NCBI RefSeq assembly: GCF_020217465.1
Contig: NZ_CP084115.1
Coordinates: forward strand, 682,001-746,000
Origin: Cobetia amphilecti
Lineage (GTDB): Bacteria > Pseudomonadota > Gammaproteobacteria > Pseudomonadales > Halomonadaceae
DNA length: 64,000 bases
Direction of reading: 5' to 3'
In this document: in pieces, positions 1-9,959 of the stretch
How the letters are laid out: every line of letters begins with the position of its first letter
Position numbering within the stretch: position 1 is the first letter of the stretch
Notes under the pieces: generated by a model
The model's input: the letters and a program-made list of their open reading frames with translations, nothing else
The model's database searches: none
What the model was told of the DNA's origin: nothing
Position numbers and translations under genes: made by a program

Positions 1-67
1 TGCGCCCAAGATAGGCGCATCGAAGGCTGCCCCGCGGTTTCCTCGGGACAGCGACGCGCATGTACTT

Positions 68-106
68 ATGGCAAGTACTGATGGCAAGTACTGATGGCAA
101 GCACTG
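68..106. repeat. 13-bp tandem repeat, three units
   Basis: Three head-to-tail copies of ATGGCAAGTACTG (the last with one change, GCACTG) lie just before the first gene. The unit is not a multiple of three and no gene covers it. It is one of several short tandem repeats in intergenic DNA of this window. Confidence 0.85.
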
Positions 107-125
107 ACAGGATAGGTGGCGCAGG

Positions 126-1409
126 ATGCACGCGAACGACACGCCTGACGAAAGATCGCGACACGAGGAAGTGCCGCCCGAGGCGCAGATGGCTGACGCG
201 CAAGCGCCTGACGATAGCGTTGGCGAGCCACGCAGCGTCAGTGAGGGCACTTCCATCGAGGAGGCCGTGACACGCATGCAGGTGCCACGCGACGAGCGTC
301 AGCAGGAGGCGCTCGAACGCTCCGGACGTTCTCGCCATGCGCCCAATGTGCGCCGCGCGCTGGAGATTCACCCCTTGCTGGTCGGCATGGCCGCAGTGGT
401 CATCATCATCGGCGGCCTCAAGCTGGCGGCGGACCTGGTGGTCCCGCTACTGCTGGCGGTGTTCGTCGCTGCGGTCTGCGATGCGCCGGTGCGCTGGCTG
501 GCCCGTCACGGCATCGGGCAACGCTTCGGGGTGCCGATCGTCATCCTGACGGTCTGCGTGCTGTTCTCGTCGCTGACGGCGCTGCTGGTCTCGCGCTTCA
601 CCCTGTTCAGCGATGAGATGCCCAAGCTTGAGGAGAGCCTGCGCGAACAGTATCAGAGCATGCTGGAATGGCTGGCGGACAGTGGCGTATCCATCGCGCC
701 GGCCCGCTTCAGCGAGCTGGTCGATCCGGCCTCGTTGACCCAGTGGGTGCCGAACCTGCTGACCGGGCTTGGGGGGCTTCTGTCCTCGAGTGTCATCATC
801 GTGCTGACGGCCACCTTCCTGCTCTATGAGGCGCTGTCACTGCGCGACAAGCTGGTCAGCACGCTGCGCAGCCCGCATGTCAGCCTGCGCCGCTTCACGC
901 TGTTCTCGCTGACGCTACGCCGCTATCTGGCGGTCAAGACCTTGATCAGCCTCGTGACCGGGGGACTGGTCGCGATCAGCTGTCTGGTGCTCGATGTGGA
1001 GTTCGCCTTCCTGTGGGCCACGCTGGCCTTCTGCCTCAACTACATCCCCAACATCGGCTCGGCGCTGGCCGCGGTGCCTGCGGTGTTGCTGACGCTGGTG
1101 ATGCCGGAGGGTGGCGCGGTCAAGGCGCTGATGCTGGGCGGCTGTTATCTGGCGATCAACTTCATTCTCGGCAACTTGATCGAACCGCGCGTGATGGGGC
1201 GCACCCTGGGGCTGTCGACGCTGGCCGCCTTCCTGTCGCTGGTGGTGTGGGGCTGGGTGTTCGGGCCGGTGGGCATGCTGTTGTCAGTGCCGATCACCAT
1301 GACGCTCAAGATCGCCTTCGACTCGCACCCGGGCACGCGCTGGGCGGCGCGTCTGCTGGGCCCCTCCGTGCGCCGGATCCGCCGTCGTCGACGCATGGCG
1401 GAGGAATGA
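126..1409 (+). CDS. AI-2E family (PerM-like) transporter
   Basis: Polytopic inner-membrane protein of the AI-2E transporter/PerM family, 427 aa. Hydrophobic segments lie near residues 84-118, 134-156, 214-236, 265-290, 293-328 and 335-395. Two family signatures are clear: NYIPNIGS at 305-312 and GNLIEPRVMG at 349-358, followed by a WGWVFGPVG segment near 375-383. Members export a range of small molecules or ions, and the substrate here cannot be read from the sequence. The first 80 or so residues are a hydrophilic, acidic extension that most family members (about 350-370 aa) lack, so the true start could be internal, although the next in-frame ATG codons have no better ribosome site. It converges on trxA across a shared terminator. 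Confidence 0.85.
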   Translation: MHANDTPDERSRHEEVPPEAQMADAQAPDDSVGEPRSVSEGTSIEEAVTRMQVPRDERQQEALERSGRSRHAPNVRRALEIHPLLVGMAAVVIIIGGLKLAADLVVPLLLAVFVAAVCDAPVRWLARHGIGQRFGVPIVILTVCVLFSSLTALLVSRFTLFSDEMPKLEESLREQYQSMLEWLADSGVSIAPARFSELVDPASLTQWVPNLLTGLGGLLSSSVIIVLTATFLLYEALSLRDKLVSTLRSPHVSLRRFTLFSLTLRRYLAVKTLISLVTGGLVAISCLVLDVEFAFLWATLAFCLNYIPNIGSALAAVPAVLLTLVMPEGGAVKALMLGGCYLAINFILGNLIEPRVMGRTLGLSTLAAFLSLVVWGWVFGPVGMLLSVPITMTLKIAFDSHPGTRWAARLLGPSVRRIRRRRRMAEE

Positions 1410-1450
1410 CCCGCGAGCCAGCTCTGCGTGGATGACCCGCTGCCAGAATG

Positions 1451-1489
1451 CCAAAGGCCCCGTCACGCTGTGCGTGACGGGGCCTTTGG
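1451..1489. terminator. Bidirectional terminator between the AI-2E gene and trxA
   Basis: Perfect 18-bp stem (1451-1468 with 1472-1489) around a 3-base loop. Each arm begins with an A/T-containing edge that gives a short U tract on either strand, so it can stop both convergent genes. Confidence 0.9.
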
Positions 1490-1543
1490 TTATCGAATCA
1501 GTGCGCGGTGGCTGGCGGGGCAGTCACCTGTCAGCAAGTCGAC

Positions 1544-1867
1544 TCAGAGGTTCTGCTCGATGAACTGGCTCAGCTGACCCTTGGACTGGGCACCGACCAG
1601 AGAGGCGACCTTGGCGCCGGACTTGAACAGGATCACGGTCGGCACGCCACGCACGCCTTGCTCGGCGGCGATTTCCGGCGCGTCATCGACATTGACGTTG
1701 ACGATCTTCAGGCCTTCGCCTTTCTCGTTGGCGACTTCTTCGACGACCGGCGCCATCATCTTGCACGGACCGCACCACGGGGCCCAGAACTTCAGCAGGA
1801 CCGGGGCTTCAGCGTTGAGAACTTCCTGTTCGAAGTTGGCGCCGGTGACATCGACGTGATTGGACAT
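1544..1867 (-). CDS. trxA: Thioredoxin 1
   Basis: Small cytoplasmic disulfide reductase, 107 aa, the standard length for TrxA. The redox motif WCGPC is at residues 31-35 and the cis-proline loop GVPT at 74-77, with the Asp26-equivalent region and thioredoxin fold intact. The start was set at the ATG at 1867 because GGAG sits 7 bases upstream and the protein then begins like other thioredoxins; the reading frame is open a further 13 codons upstream. A sigma-70-like promoter is visible at 1931-1959. Thioredoxin is the electron donor for PAPS reductase, encoded nearby as cysH, so the local grouping with tauE, cysB and cysH makes functional sense. Confidence 0.97.
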   Translation of the reverse strand: MSNHVDVTGANFEQEVLNAEAPVLLKFWAPWCGPCKMMAPVVEEVANEKGEGLKIVNVNVDDAPEIAAEQGVRGVPTVILFKSGAKVASLVGAQSKGQLSQFIEQNL

Positions 1868-1930
1868 CTTGTTTCTCCAGGGGATTCGTTTCGCTGTCTG
1901 CGGCATTGCCGGACATGCAGGCTGCGTCCG

Positions 1931-1959
1931 ATGGTAGCGCCACTTTGCATCACTGACAA
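1931..1959 (-). promoter_or_regulatory. Predicted sigma-70 promoter of trxA
   Basis: On the minus strand TTGTCA (1954-1959) and TACCAT (1931-1936) are separated by exactly 17 bases, about 65 bases upstream of the trxA start. Prediction from sequence only. Confidence 0.5.
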
Positions 1960-2044
1960 ATGGGCATTGTCCATCGGCTCAATAGCACGGGGTTATGATC
2001 GCTAGTGTTTTTATAGCTGTTTTATTGGTTTGAGGGAATAGCAA

Positions 2045-2074
2045 CGGGGCAGGCAATGTGGATTGCCCGCCCCG
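2045..2074 (-). terminator. Hairpin downstream of the TauE gene
   Basis: A 13-bp stem with one mismatch (2045-2057 with 2062-2074) and a 4-base loop lies 44 bases beyond the stop of the TauE-like gene. There is no strong U tract, so termination is only likely. Confidence 0.5.
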
Positions 2075-2117
2075 ACTTTGGTATTGCCTATGCGAAAGAT
2101 CCCGCAGCAAGGAGAGC

Positions 2118-2894
2118 TCAGAAGAAGGCGTAACGGATGCCCAGCCCCAGCAGCAGTGTCGTCAGCAGGCCCTGCAGCAGGCCGCTGGGCATGTGGCGCG
2201 TCAGGCGTGCGCCCAGGCTGATGGCGGGCAGTGAGCCGACCAGCAATGCGCCGAGCAACAGGAAGTCGACGTTGCCCAACCACAGGTGGCCCAGTCCCGC
2301 CACCAGGGTCAGCGGTACGGCGTGAGCGATATCGGTGCCGACGATGCGCGCGGTGCTCAACAGCGGGAACAGCATGATCAGCACGGCAGCGCCGAAGGCG
2401 CCGGCACCCACGGAGGACAGGGTGACGCACACGCCGAGCACGATGCCTGACAGCACGGTCAGCGGTGCCGCGTGGCGTACGATGAAGCTTTCCGGGCTGA
2501 TCAGCCCCAGCAGGCGCTTCTTGAACAGCAGCACGCCGGCGGTGAGGATCAACATCACACCCAGCATGCCCTTGATCAGGCCCGCGTAGGCGGTGGGGTC
2601 AGTGAAGAAGGTATGCAGGACCGCAATCGTCAACAGTGCCGCCGGCAGCGAGCCGATGGCCAGGCGCCGGGCGATGGTCCAGTCCACATGGCCCTGGCGA
2701 TGGTGCGCGAAGGCGCCGCCCGCCTTGGTAATGGAGGCATAGAGCAGGTCAGTGCCCACGGCGATGTGCGGCGGGAAGCCGAACATCAACAGCAGGGGCG
2801 TCATCAGCGAGCCGCCGCCCACGCCAGTGACACCGACCGCGAAACCCACTCCGGCGCCTGCCAGCACGTATAGCAGCAGTTGTGTGACTTCCAT
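2118..2894 (-). CDS. TauE/SafE family sulfite exporter-like permease
   Basis: Inner-membrane protein of 258 aa with about eight hydrophobic segments. The two halves of the TauE/SafE fold (DUF81) are recognisable: the N-terminal glycine-rich GVTGVGGGSLMTPLLL stretch near residues 21-37 and the second repeat SSVGAGAFGAAVL near 161-173. Relatives export sulfite, sulfoacetate or other organosulfur anions. The gene is divergent from cysB with about 176 bases between the starts, and cysH lies beyond cysB. I therefore infer a role in moving sulfite or another sulfur oxyanion, possibly protecting against sulfite formed by the assimilation pathway. Substrate and direction of transport are not shown by the sequence. 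Confidence 0.85.
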   Translation of the reverse strand: MEVTQLLLYVLAGAGVGFAVGVTGVGGGSLMTPLLLMFGFPPHIAVGTDLLYASITKAGGAFAHHRQGHVDWTIARRLAIGSLPAALLTIAVLHTFFTDPTAYAGLIKGMLGVMLILTAGVLLFKKRLLGLISPESFIVRHAAPLTVLSGIVLGVCVTLSSVGAGAFGAAVLIMLFPLLSTARIVGTDIAHAVPLTLVAGLGHLWLGNVDFLLLGALLVGSLPAISLGARLTRHMPSGLLQGLLTTLLLGLGIRYAFF

Positions 2895-3064
2895 CCCTAC
2901 CTACCCCCTTGTCAGGTTACTGTCGCCAATCTACTCTTGAGCGTATATTCCCGAAAGGAATCATTATTCATGATTTTATCGCCCGATCATCTTAGCAAGG
3001 TGACCGGCCATGTCCGGGCCACTGTCACGCCGCGTCGCGTCGATGGTGCTTCTCAGGAGAGTGA

Positions 3065-4122
<1,058 letters not shown>

Positions 4123-4159
4123 CTAAGTCCCGCTCGTCAGATCTGCCACAGCGCAGATG

Positions 4160-4191
4160 AAAAAGCCCGCCTCCTGAGAGGCGGGCTTTTT
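4160..4191. terminator. Bidirectional terminator between cysB and cysH
   Basis: Perfect 14-bp stem AAAAAGCCCGCCTC with its complement, 4-base loop, and a run of five A on one side and five T on the other. A textbook Rho-independent terminator for both convergent genes. Confidence 0.95.
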
Positions 4192-4232
4192 GCTGGCTGG
4201 GCGGTGCGAGCACACAGCATCAACCACAAGGC

Positions 4233-4859
4233 TCAGTGTGCCAGGTGCAGGCCACACTCGCGGTTGTCTTCCGCCTTGGTCGGGTCGACGTAGTCGAACT
4301 CGTTGGGCAGGTCGTGGGCGACCAGATACTCGTGCATCTGCTTGGATGACCAGTTGAGCACCGGGGCGACCTTGATCAGGCCATCGCCGTTCAGCGAGAC
4401 CGGCTGCATGCCGGCACGGAAGGCGGTGTCACTGGCGCGCACGGCGGTGAACCACATCTCGGGGTTCAGTTCGCGCAGTGCACGCTCGAAGGGTTCGAGC
4501 TTCACTTCACGGGTGAAGGCTTCGTGGCGCGGGTCATCGATATGCGGCGTGAGACCATCGACGGCTTCACGGTGGGCACGCGTGCGCTGCGGCAGATAGA
4601 TGATGCGGTTCAGGTTCAGCTTGCGCGTCACTTCATCGGCGAAGCGATAGGTGGCATCGGTGTTGTAGCCGTTGTCCATCCACACGATCGGGATGTCAGG
4701 ACGGAAGCGCGTCACCATGTGCAGAATCACCGCCTCGAAGGGACGGAAGTTGGTGGTGCAGATGGCGTGCTTGTCCAGTGACAGGGCCCAGCGGGTCAGG
4801 GCTTCCGGGTCGTTGCCGAATTCGGCATTGATGCGGGCGAGATCGAAGGTATCGGACAT
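4233..4859 (-). CDS. cysH: Thioredoxin-dependent PAPS reductase
   Basis: Reduces 3'-phosphoadenylyl sulfate to sulfite in assimilatory sulfate reduction, cytoplasmic, 208 aa. The catalytic motif ECGLH is at residues 201-205 (Cys202) near the C-terminus. The body shows the family features PDIPIVWMDNGY at 54-65 and TAVRASDTAFRAG at 138-150. The paired cysteines that bind the 4Fe-4S cluster of APS reductases are absent, so I call the PAPS type. The protein is shorter than E. coli CysH (244 aa). The start is the ATG at 4859 with GGAG 7 bases upstream; the frame stays open another eight codons. Expected to be CysB-activated; trxA, encoding its reductant, lies nearby. Confidence 0.92.
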   Translation of the reverse strand: MSDTFDLARINAEFGNDPEALTRWALSLDKHAICTTNFRPFEAVILHMVTRFRPDIPIVWMDNGYNTDATYRFADEVTRKLNLNRIIYLPQRTRAHREAVDGLTPHIDDPRHEAFTREVKLEPFERALRELNPEMWFTAVRASDTAFRAGMQPVSLNGDGLIKVAPVLNWSSKQMHEYLVAHDLPNEFDYVDPTKAEDNRECGLHLAH

Positions 4860-5074
4860 GAGGAGTCTCCAGAACGAGGGCACGTCCGATGGAGCGGGGC
4901 GCAGGGCTGATCAATGGCCAGCAAAGACCATCAGCAGAGGCGGGTAGCGCTCAAGGAGACGTGCAGGAATGCGCCTACCCTATCAAAGGCAGGCACTACT
5001 TCCCCAATACGAATTCGTTCGAACGTTATATGCCATCGAGTTATGGCGCTCATGACGCCTTATAACGCCGCCTG

Positions 5075-6526
5075 TCAGCCAAGCGCTTCCATCAGACGCT
5101 GGATCTTGGCCAGGCTCTCGCGGTATTCGGCCTCTTCCTCGGAGTCGGCGACCAGACCGCCGCCGCCCCACAGATGCACCTGGCCCTCGGCGATCACCGC
5201 CGTGCGGATCGCGATGGAGGTATCCATGTGGCCGCGGATATCCAGATAGCCGAGGCTGCCGCAATAGGCGCTGCGGCGCACCGGCTCCAGCTCCTCGATG
5301 ATCTGCATGGCGCGGATCTTGGGCGCGCCGGTGATGGAGCCGCCGGGGAAGGCGGCGCCGAGCAGGTCCAGCGCATCGCGTCCTTCATCCAGGGTGCTGG
5401 TGATGGTGCTGACGGAATGGTGCACGTTGGCGTAGCTCTCCAGCGCGCACAGTGAGGGCACCTTGACGCTGCCGGGCGCGGAGACGCGGCCCAGGTCATT
5501 GCGCAGCAGGTCGACGATCATCACGTTCTCGGCGCGGTCCTTGGGGCTTTCAAGCAGCTCGGCGGCAAGTTGGGCGTCCTCTTCCGGCGTCGTGCCACGT
5601 GCGCGGGTGCCCTTGATCGGCTTGGTCTCGACCGCGCGGTGATTGACCTCGACGAAGCGCTCCGGCGAGACGGAGACGATCGCCATCTCCTCACCCTGGG
5701 GGTCCTGCCAGCTCAGATAGCCGGCGTAAGGTGTCGGCGTGGCCTGACGCAGGCGCAGGTAGGCATCCCAGCTGTCGCCACTGCAGTCGGCGGAGAAGCG
5801 CTGGGTCAGGTTGATCTGATAGCAGTCACCGGCATGCAGATACTCCATCACCTGGCGGAAGCGTTCGCCGTAGCCCGCGCGGTCCAGCAGCGGCGCGAAG
5901 GGGGTGTCGAGGGCGAAGTCGGCGCTGCGCGGCGCCGGTTGCTCCAGCCACTCAAGCACCTGCCTGCGCCGTTGGGGCGAGGCGATCAGCCAGCTCTGCT
6001 GGCGCTGATGGTCACTGATCAATGCCCAGTCATAGAGACCGAGACGCGCCCAGGGTAGCGCGATATCGTCCTCGGTCGTGGCGGGCAGGTCTTCCAGCGC
6101 GCGCCCGAAGTCGTAGCTCCAGTAGCCCAGCAGGCCGGCAATGAATGGCAGGTCTTCGGCTGTCAGGTCATGCCGGGCGAGCTCTTCGCGTGCCAGTGTC
6201 TGTGGCAGCAAAGTCAGCAGCTGGCGCTGGGCCTCGATCACCGGCAGGCGGGCGAGGCGCTCCAGCGCTTCACTGAACTGGCTCAGGTCACGCATCGACT
6301 CCGGCAGCGGGCCAGTGAGCTTGCCGCCGTGTGGGCCTTGCTCCAGCACGGCCAGCGGGTCGCTGCTGATGATGTCGAAGCGGCCACCGGCCAGCGACGG
6401 CTGGCCGCTGTCGAGCAGCACGGCGTCGGGACGTGAGCGCAGGCGTGCGAAGCGCGACAGCGTGGAGGCTTCATCCTCGGCGGCGAGGGCGTAGGGCAGG
6501 GCGTTGATTTCGAGCGAGATGGTCAT
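5075..6526 (-). CDS. pabB: Aminodeoxychorismate synthase component I
   Basis: Chorismate-utilising enzyme making 4-amino-4-deoxychorismate for folate, 483 aa. The signature PIKGTRARG at 303-311 carries the lysine (Lys305) that distinguishes PabB from anthranilate synthase TrpE, which has Ala there. The C-terminal catalytic block FPGGSITGAPKIRAMQIIEE is at 393-412, and ELEPVRRSAYCGSLGY follows. The N-terminal domain (1-200) is the usual poorly conserved anthranilate synthase I N-domain. The ATG at 6526 follows GGAAG; the frame is open 12 codons further up. It stands alone, with no glutaminase partner pabA in view. Confidence 0.93.
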   Translation of the reverse strand: MTISLEINALPYALAAEDEASTLSRFARLRSRPDAVLLDSGQPSLAGGRFDIISSDPLAVLEQGPHGGKLTGPLPESMRDLSQFSEALERLARLPVIEAQRQLLTLLPQTLAREELARHDLTAEDLPFIAGLLGYWSYDFGRALEDLPATTEDDIALPWARLGLYDWALISDHQRQQSWLIASPQRRRQVLEWLEQPAPRSADFALDTPFAPLLDRAGYGERFRQVMEYLHAGDCYQINLTQRFSADCSGDSWDAYLRLRQATPTPYAGYLSWQDPQGEEMAIVSVSPERFVEVNHRAVETKPIKGTRARGTTPEEDAQLAAELLESPKDRAENVMIVDLLRNDLGRVSAPGSVKVPSLCALESYANVHHSVSTITSTLDEGRDALDLLGAAFPGGSITGAPKIRAMQIIEELEPVRRSAYCGSLGYLDIRGHMDTSIAIRTAVIAEGQVHLWGGGGLVADSEEEAEYRESLAKIQRLMEALG

Positions 6527-6720
6527 GACAGCTTCCGTTGGCGGACAGGGCATTCTAGGCATCCGAAGGCGTTTTGTCCGCCCATGCGTGCGGATTCCGG
6601 TGAGGGGCTGTCCTTGTCGGCTTGCCGTTCTCCCGTGCGCTGATTAAGGTGCCTGCCTCTGAACGCCCTGCGCCGTCATCGATGACTGCCCTGACGCACG
6701 TGCTGACGTTCGCCCAGCCC

Positions 6721-6742
6721 TCTTGCCCAGTCTCTTGCCCAG
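6721..6742. repeat. 12-bp-period direct repeat upstream of the hydrolase gene
   Basis: TCTTGCCCAG occurs at 6721-6730 and 6733-6742, with a shorter CGCCCAG at 6711. It lies in the 243-base gap between divergent pabB and the hydrolase gene. Confidence 0.6.
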
Positions 6743-6769
6743 CCCCTGGCACCCCACCGGAGCCCCTGC

Positions 6770-7642
6770 ATGCATCCCGAGTTCGAACATGGCCAACATC
6801 TGCTGTCACGTCCCGATCAGAACATCTTCTGGCAGCGTCTCAAGCGGCATGACGCACAGGGCGGGCGTCGACTGCTGATGCTGCACGGCGCGGGCGTGGC
6901 CGGCACGCTGACCTGGGCACCGCTGGTCGGGCATCTTACGGCCCATGATGAGCTGATCATCCCGGACCTGCGTGGCATGGGGCAGACGCTGGCGCCGCAG
7001 GGCGGCGAGCCTCCTTTCACTCTCGAGCAGGTGGTCGAGGACGTGATGGCGCTGATCGAGACCCAGCGCATCACGCATTTCGACCTGATCGGCTACAGCT
7101 TCGGCGGGCTGGTCGCCATGCGTCTCGTCCAGCGTCTGCGCGCCGAGCGCCCGGAGGTGAAGGTCGGCGACATCAGCCTGCTGGAGCCGGCACTGCTGGA
7201 GCGCGAATGCCACGCCACCATGGTCAAGGTGCGTGACGGCTACGCCGAGGCGGCGCGCGCCATGCGCGAAGCCTCAAGTCCCGAGGCGGGCATCACCGCC
7301 TTCCTCGACCTCATCTCGCCGCACCGTACGCGCAACCCGCGCGCCGAGCGCATGATGGTGGCGCGACTGGCGCATCGTCATCTGGGCTTCGCCAATGCGC
7401 TGGACTGTGTCACGCATGCCGTGCGCGAGATCGACCGTGAGGCACTGCTGGCCGACGTGCTGGCCTCAGGCAGCGAGGTGCGCAGCCTGGTCGGCGGCAA
7501 GAGCCCGCAGACCCTGCGCGACTATCACAGCCTGCTGGCCGAGCGTCATGCGGGCTGGCAGTCGCTGGAAATCCCCGGCACCGATCACTCGCTGCCTTTC
7601 CAGAAACCCCGCCGCATCGGCGCGGAGCTCAGCTTCGTATAA
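6770..7642 (+). CDS. Alpha/beta hydrolase
   Basis: Predicted cytoplasmic serine hydrolase, 290 aa. The oxyanion-hole segment LHGAG is at 38-42, the nucleophile elbow GYSFGG at 108-113 (Ser110) and the catalytic histidine is probably His273 in GTDHSLPF. A helical cap lies between about 140 and 220. The ATG has GGAG 7 bases upstream. Substrate unknown; it lies directly upstream of the prp regulator region, but a strong terminator at 7694-7729 separates them, so I do not infer a role in propionate metabolism. One operator-like palindrome starts 8 bases after its stop codon. Confidence 0.85.
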   Translation: MHPEFEHGQHLLSRPDQNIFWQRLKRHDAQGGRRLLMLHGAGVAGTLTWAPLVGHLTAHDELIIPDLRGMGQTLAPQGGEPPFTLEQVVEDVMALIETQRITHFDLIGYSFGGLVAMRLVQRLRAERPEVKVGDISLLEPALLERECHATMVKVRDGYAEAARAMREASSPEAGITAFLDLISPHRTRNPRAERMMVARLAHRHLGFANALDCVTHAVREIDREALLADVLASGSEVRSLVGGKSPQTLRDYHSLLAERHAGWQSLEIPGTDHSLPFQKPRRIGAELSFV

Positions 7643-7650
7643 AACATGTG

Positions 7651-7662
7651 ATTGTCGACAAG
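7651..7662. promoter_or_regulatory. Distal PrpR/GntR operator candidate
   Basis: ATTGTCGACAAG, within TGATTGTCGACAA which recurs exactly at 7931-7943. It has the TTGTC-GACAA palindrome typical of GntR-family operators. It sits before the terminator, 270 bases upstream of the proximal site. Confidence 0.55.
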
Positions 7663-7693
7663 CCGGCCGATGAGCGGTCTGGCATTGAGACTC

Positions 7694-7729
7694 AAGACGC
7701 CCCGTCAGCCTGTGCTGGCGGGGCGTCTT
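7694..7729. terminator. Terminator after the alpha/beta hydrolase gene
   Basis: 16-bp stem (7694-7709 with 7714-7729, one G-U pair), 4-base loop, then TTTCG. Its sequence is closely similar to the terminator at 49010-49047. Confidence 0.9.
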
Positions 7730-7888
7730 TCGTCTTGGCTGCTACCGTCTGGAGTGCCTCTGGCATGGTGACGCGGGAAGACTGGCATGGCGGCGCCTCA
7801 GGCGGTTCGGCCTTGTTCTGGCAGCCTTTTGTCCAGCGCATGCCAGCTCTCTTACGCCAAAGGTGTAGAGGATTTGGCGGATTGCATC

Positions 7889-7917
7889 TTGACCCACTCA
7901 GGCTCGCTGGCTAGTCT
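7889..7917 (+). promoter_or_regulatory. Predicted promoter of prpR
   Basis: TTGACC (7889-7894) and TAGTCT (7912-7917) are separated by 17 bases. Transcription would start near 7924, just before the operator at 7933-7944, which fits repression by the GntR protein encoded downstream. Confidence 0.45.
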
Positions 7918-7932
7918 GGCAGTCATTGAATG

Positions 7933-7944
7933 ATTGTCGACAAT
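7933..7944. promoter_or_regulatory. Proximal PrpR/GntR operator candidate
   Basis: Perfect palindrome ATTGTCGACAAT about 70 bases before the regulator start and just downstream of the predicted -10 box. From memory, the same motif is reported for GntR-type PrpR regulators of other gammaproteobacteria; this was not checked here. Confidence 0.65.
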
Positions 7945-8012
7945 GGTGCTGAAAGTCCCTCATCGCCATTGTCCTGTCTCAGCCCCTTGTCCAGCCGGAT
8001 TGCCTGACCGCC

Positions 8013-8792
8013 ATGACCACCGATGCCTTTCACAATGCCACCACCGCTCGAAGCCTCGCGCGCGGCGCCACTGCCGAGCAGGCAGGCCACACCGCCTCCG
8101 CGAGTGCTCCGACGCCTGAGGTGCGCACCCTGGCCGAGCGCGTCTTCCACCAGCTGCAGGACGCCATCGTGCGCGGTGAGCTGGCACCGGGCAGCAAGAT
8201 CACAGAGCCGGGGCTGGCGCAGGCCTATGGCATCTCGCGCGGCCCGCTGCGTGAGGCGATGCGTCGCCTCGAGGTCCATCGCCTGATCGAGCGCGTGCCC
8301 CACGTCGGCGCGCGGGTGGTCAAGCTCTCGATGACCGAGCTGCTGGAGCTGTTCGACGTGCGTGAGGCGCTGGAGAGCATGGCCGCGCGTCTGGCGGCGC
8401 GGCACATGACGCAGGAGGAGGTCACGCGGCTGCGCAGCGTGCTCAAGACCCACGAGCAGCAGTCGGACCTCAAGACCGGCACCGCCTACTTCCAGAAGGA
8501 AGGCGATCTCGACTTCCACTACCAGATCGTCCTCGGCAGCCATAACCACATGCTGATGACGATTCTCTGCGACGACCTCTACTACCTGGTGCGCATGTAT
8601 CGCACCCAGTTCAGCGCCAGTGGCTCGCGTCCGCAGAAGGCCTTCGTCGAGCACCACCGTATCGTCGATGCCATCGAGGCTGGCGACGAGGAGCTGGCGG
8701 AGCTGCTGATGCGGCGCCACGTCAGCGCCTCGCGGGAGAACGTCGCCCGCCGCTATGCCGCCACGCTCAAGGAAGAGCAGGGCGAGGAGTGA
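8013..8792 (+). CDS. prpR: GntR-family (FadR/FCD) regulator of the prp cluster
   Basis: Transcription factor of 259 aa, probably the repressor of the methylcitrate genes that follow. A winged HTH lies at about residues 37-105 ([20 protein letters not shown]), followed by an all-helical FCD ligand domain (about 112-245) with the acidic and histidine residues that bind a metal, for example DLDFHYQ near 168-174. The first 35 residues are an Ala/Thr-rich tail without homology, so translation may start later; no strong ribosome site precedes 8013. Gene order matches Pseudomonas aeruginosa, where a GntR gene heads the prp cluster. This is not the sigma-54 activator also called PrpR in enterobacteria. 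Confidence 0.85.
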   Translation: MTTDAFHNATTARSLARGATAEQAGHTASASAPTPEVRTLAERVFHQLQDAIVRGELAPGSKITEPGLAQAYGISRGPLREAMRRLEVHRLIERVPHVGARVVKLSMTELLELFDVREALESMAARLAARHMTQEEVTRLRSVLKTHEQQSDLKTGTAYFQKEGDLDFHYQIVLGSHNHMLMTILCDDLYYLVRMYRTQFSASGSRPQKAFVEHHRIVDAIEAGDEELAELLMRRHVSASRENVARRYAATLKEEQGEE

Positions 8793-8865
8793 ACTGCCAC
8801 ACCGCTTGCGACCGGATCACCCCCAACAATTCCAACCCCGTCATGGGCCCAGCCCGGGAGATGTC

Positions 8866-9777
8866 ATGTCACGCCATCTGAGTTCCACCGCCTTGCCAAG
8901 CCCCGGCGCCCGCTTCCGCGCGGCGCTGGAAGCCAACCGTCCGCTGCCCATCGTCGGCACCATCAATGCCTATACCGCCATCATGGCCGAGCGCGTCGGG
9001 CATCAGGCGATCTACCTGTCCGGTGGTGGCGTAGCCAACGCCTCCTACGGCCTGCCGGACCTGGGCATGACCAGCATGAATGACGTGCTGGAAGACGCGC
9101 GCCGCATCACCGCCGCCAGCGAGCTGCCGCTGCTGGTGGACATCGATACCGGCTGGGGCGGCGCCTTCAACATCGCACGCACCATTCAGGAGATGGAGCG
9201 CGCCGGCGTGGCGGCCGTGCACCTGGAAGACCAGGTCGCCCAGAAGCGCTGCGGACATCGCCCCAACAAGGCCATCGTCTCCAGTCAGGAAATGGTCGAT
9301 CGCATCAAGGCGGCCGCCGATGCCCGCCGTGATGACGACTTCTATCTGATCGCGCGTACCGATGCCTTCCAGAAGGAAGGGCTCGAGGCCGCCGTGGCGC
9401 GTGCCAATGCCTGTGTCGAGGCCGGGGCGGATGCCATCTTCGCCGAGGCGGTGCATACCCTCGAGGACTACCGCGCCTTCTGCGAGGGCGTCGACGCGCC
9501 GATTCTGGCCAACATCACCGAATTCGGCGCCACGCCGCTGTTCAATCAGCGCGAGCTGGGCGACGTCGGCTGCCGGATGGTGCTCTATCCGCTGTCGGCC
9601 TTCCGCGCCATGAACGCCGCCGCCCTCAAGGTCTACCAGAACATCCACGACAAGGGTGACCAGAAGGACGTGGTCGACGACATGCAGACCCGCATGGAGC
9701 TCTACGACTTCCTCGATTACCACACCTTCGAGCAGAAGCTGGACACCCTGTTCGAGGCCGAAAGCCGCAAGGATTGA
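8866..9777 (+). CDS. prpB: 2-methylisocitrate lyase
   Basis: Cleaves 2-methylisocitrate to pyruvate and succinate, the last step of the methylcitrate cycle. 303 aa, cytoplasmic TIM barrel of the PEP mutase/isocitrate lyase superfamily. The catalytic loop KRCGH is at 127-131 (Cys129), with the Mg-binding segment VDIDTGWGG at 91-99. The ATG at 8866 was chosen for its GGGAG ribosome site 6-7 bases upstream and because the protein then starts like other PrpB; the frame is open upstream into prpR. Starts 73 bases after prpR, so probably co-transcribed. Confidence 0.96.
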   Translation: MSRHLSSTALPSPGARFRAALEANRPLPIVGTINAYTAIMAERVGHQAIYLSGGGVANASYGLPDLGMTSMNDVLEDARRITAASELPLLVDIDTGWGGAFNIARTIQEMERAGVAAVHLEDQVAQKRCGHRPNKAIVSSQEMVDRIKAAADARRDDDFYLIARTDAFQKEGLEAAVARANACVEAGADAIFAEAVHTLEDYRAFCEGVDAPILANITEFGATPLFNQRELGDVGCRMVLYPLSAFRAMNAAALKVYQNIHDKGDQKDVVDDMQTRMELYDFLDYHTFEQKLDTLFEAESRKD

Positions 9778-9831
9778 TGCCAGACGCTCGAGACGGACGC
9801 CATGTCTCGCATCAGGAGGCCACTGGCTTCA

Positions 9832-9892
9832 CGGGCCGGCACTTCCGGCCCGACCGTTTCTCCCTCGCTGGCAAACGCCTGGCCGGCGAGGG
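9832..9892 (+). other. Two hairpins between prpB and prpC
   Basis: An 8-bp perfect stem (9832-9839 with 9845-9852) is followed by an 11-bp stem (9862-9872 with 9882-9892, one G-U). They fill much of the 182-base gap inside the operon. No strong U tract follows, so they may stabilise or partly terminate the mRNA. Confidence 0.55.
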
Positions 9893-9959
9893 GCTTGACG
9901 CTTTATGCCCTACAAGAAAAAGAACAACTCAATGACGTCACTGCCAAGGAGATCGCGCC

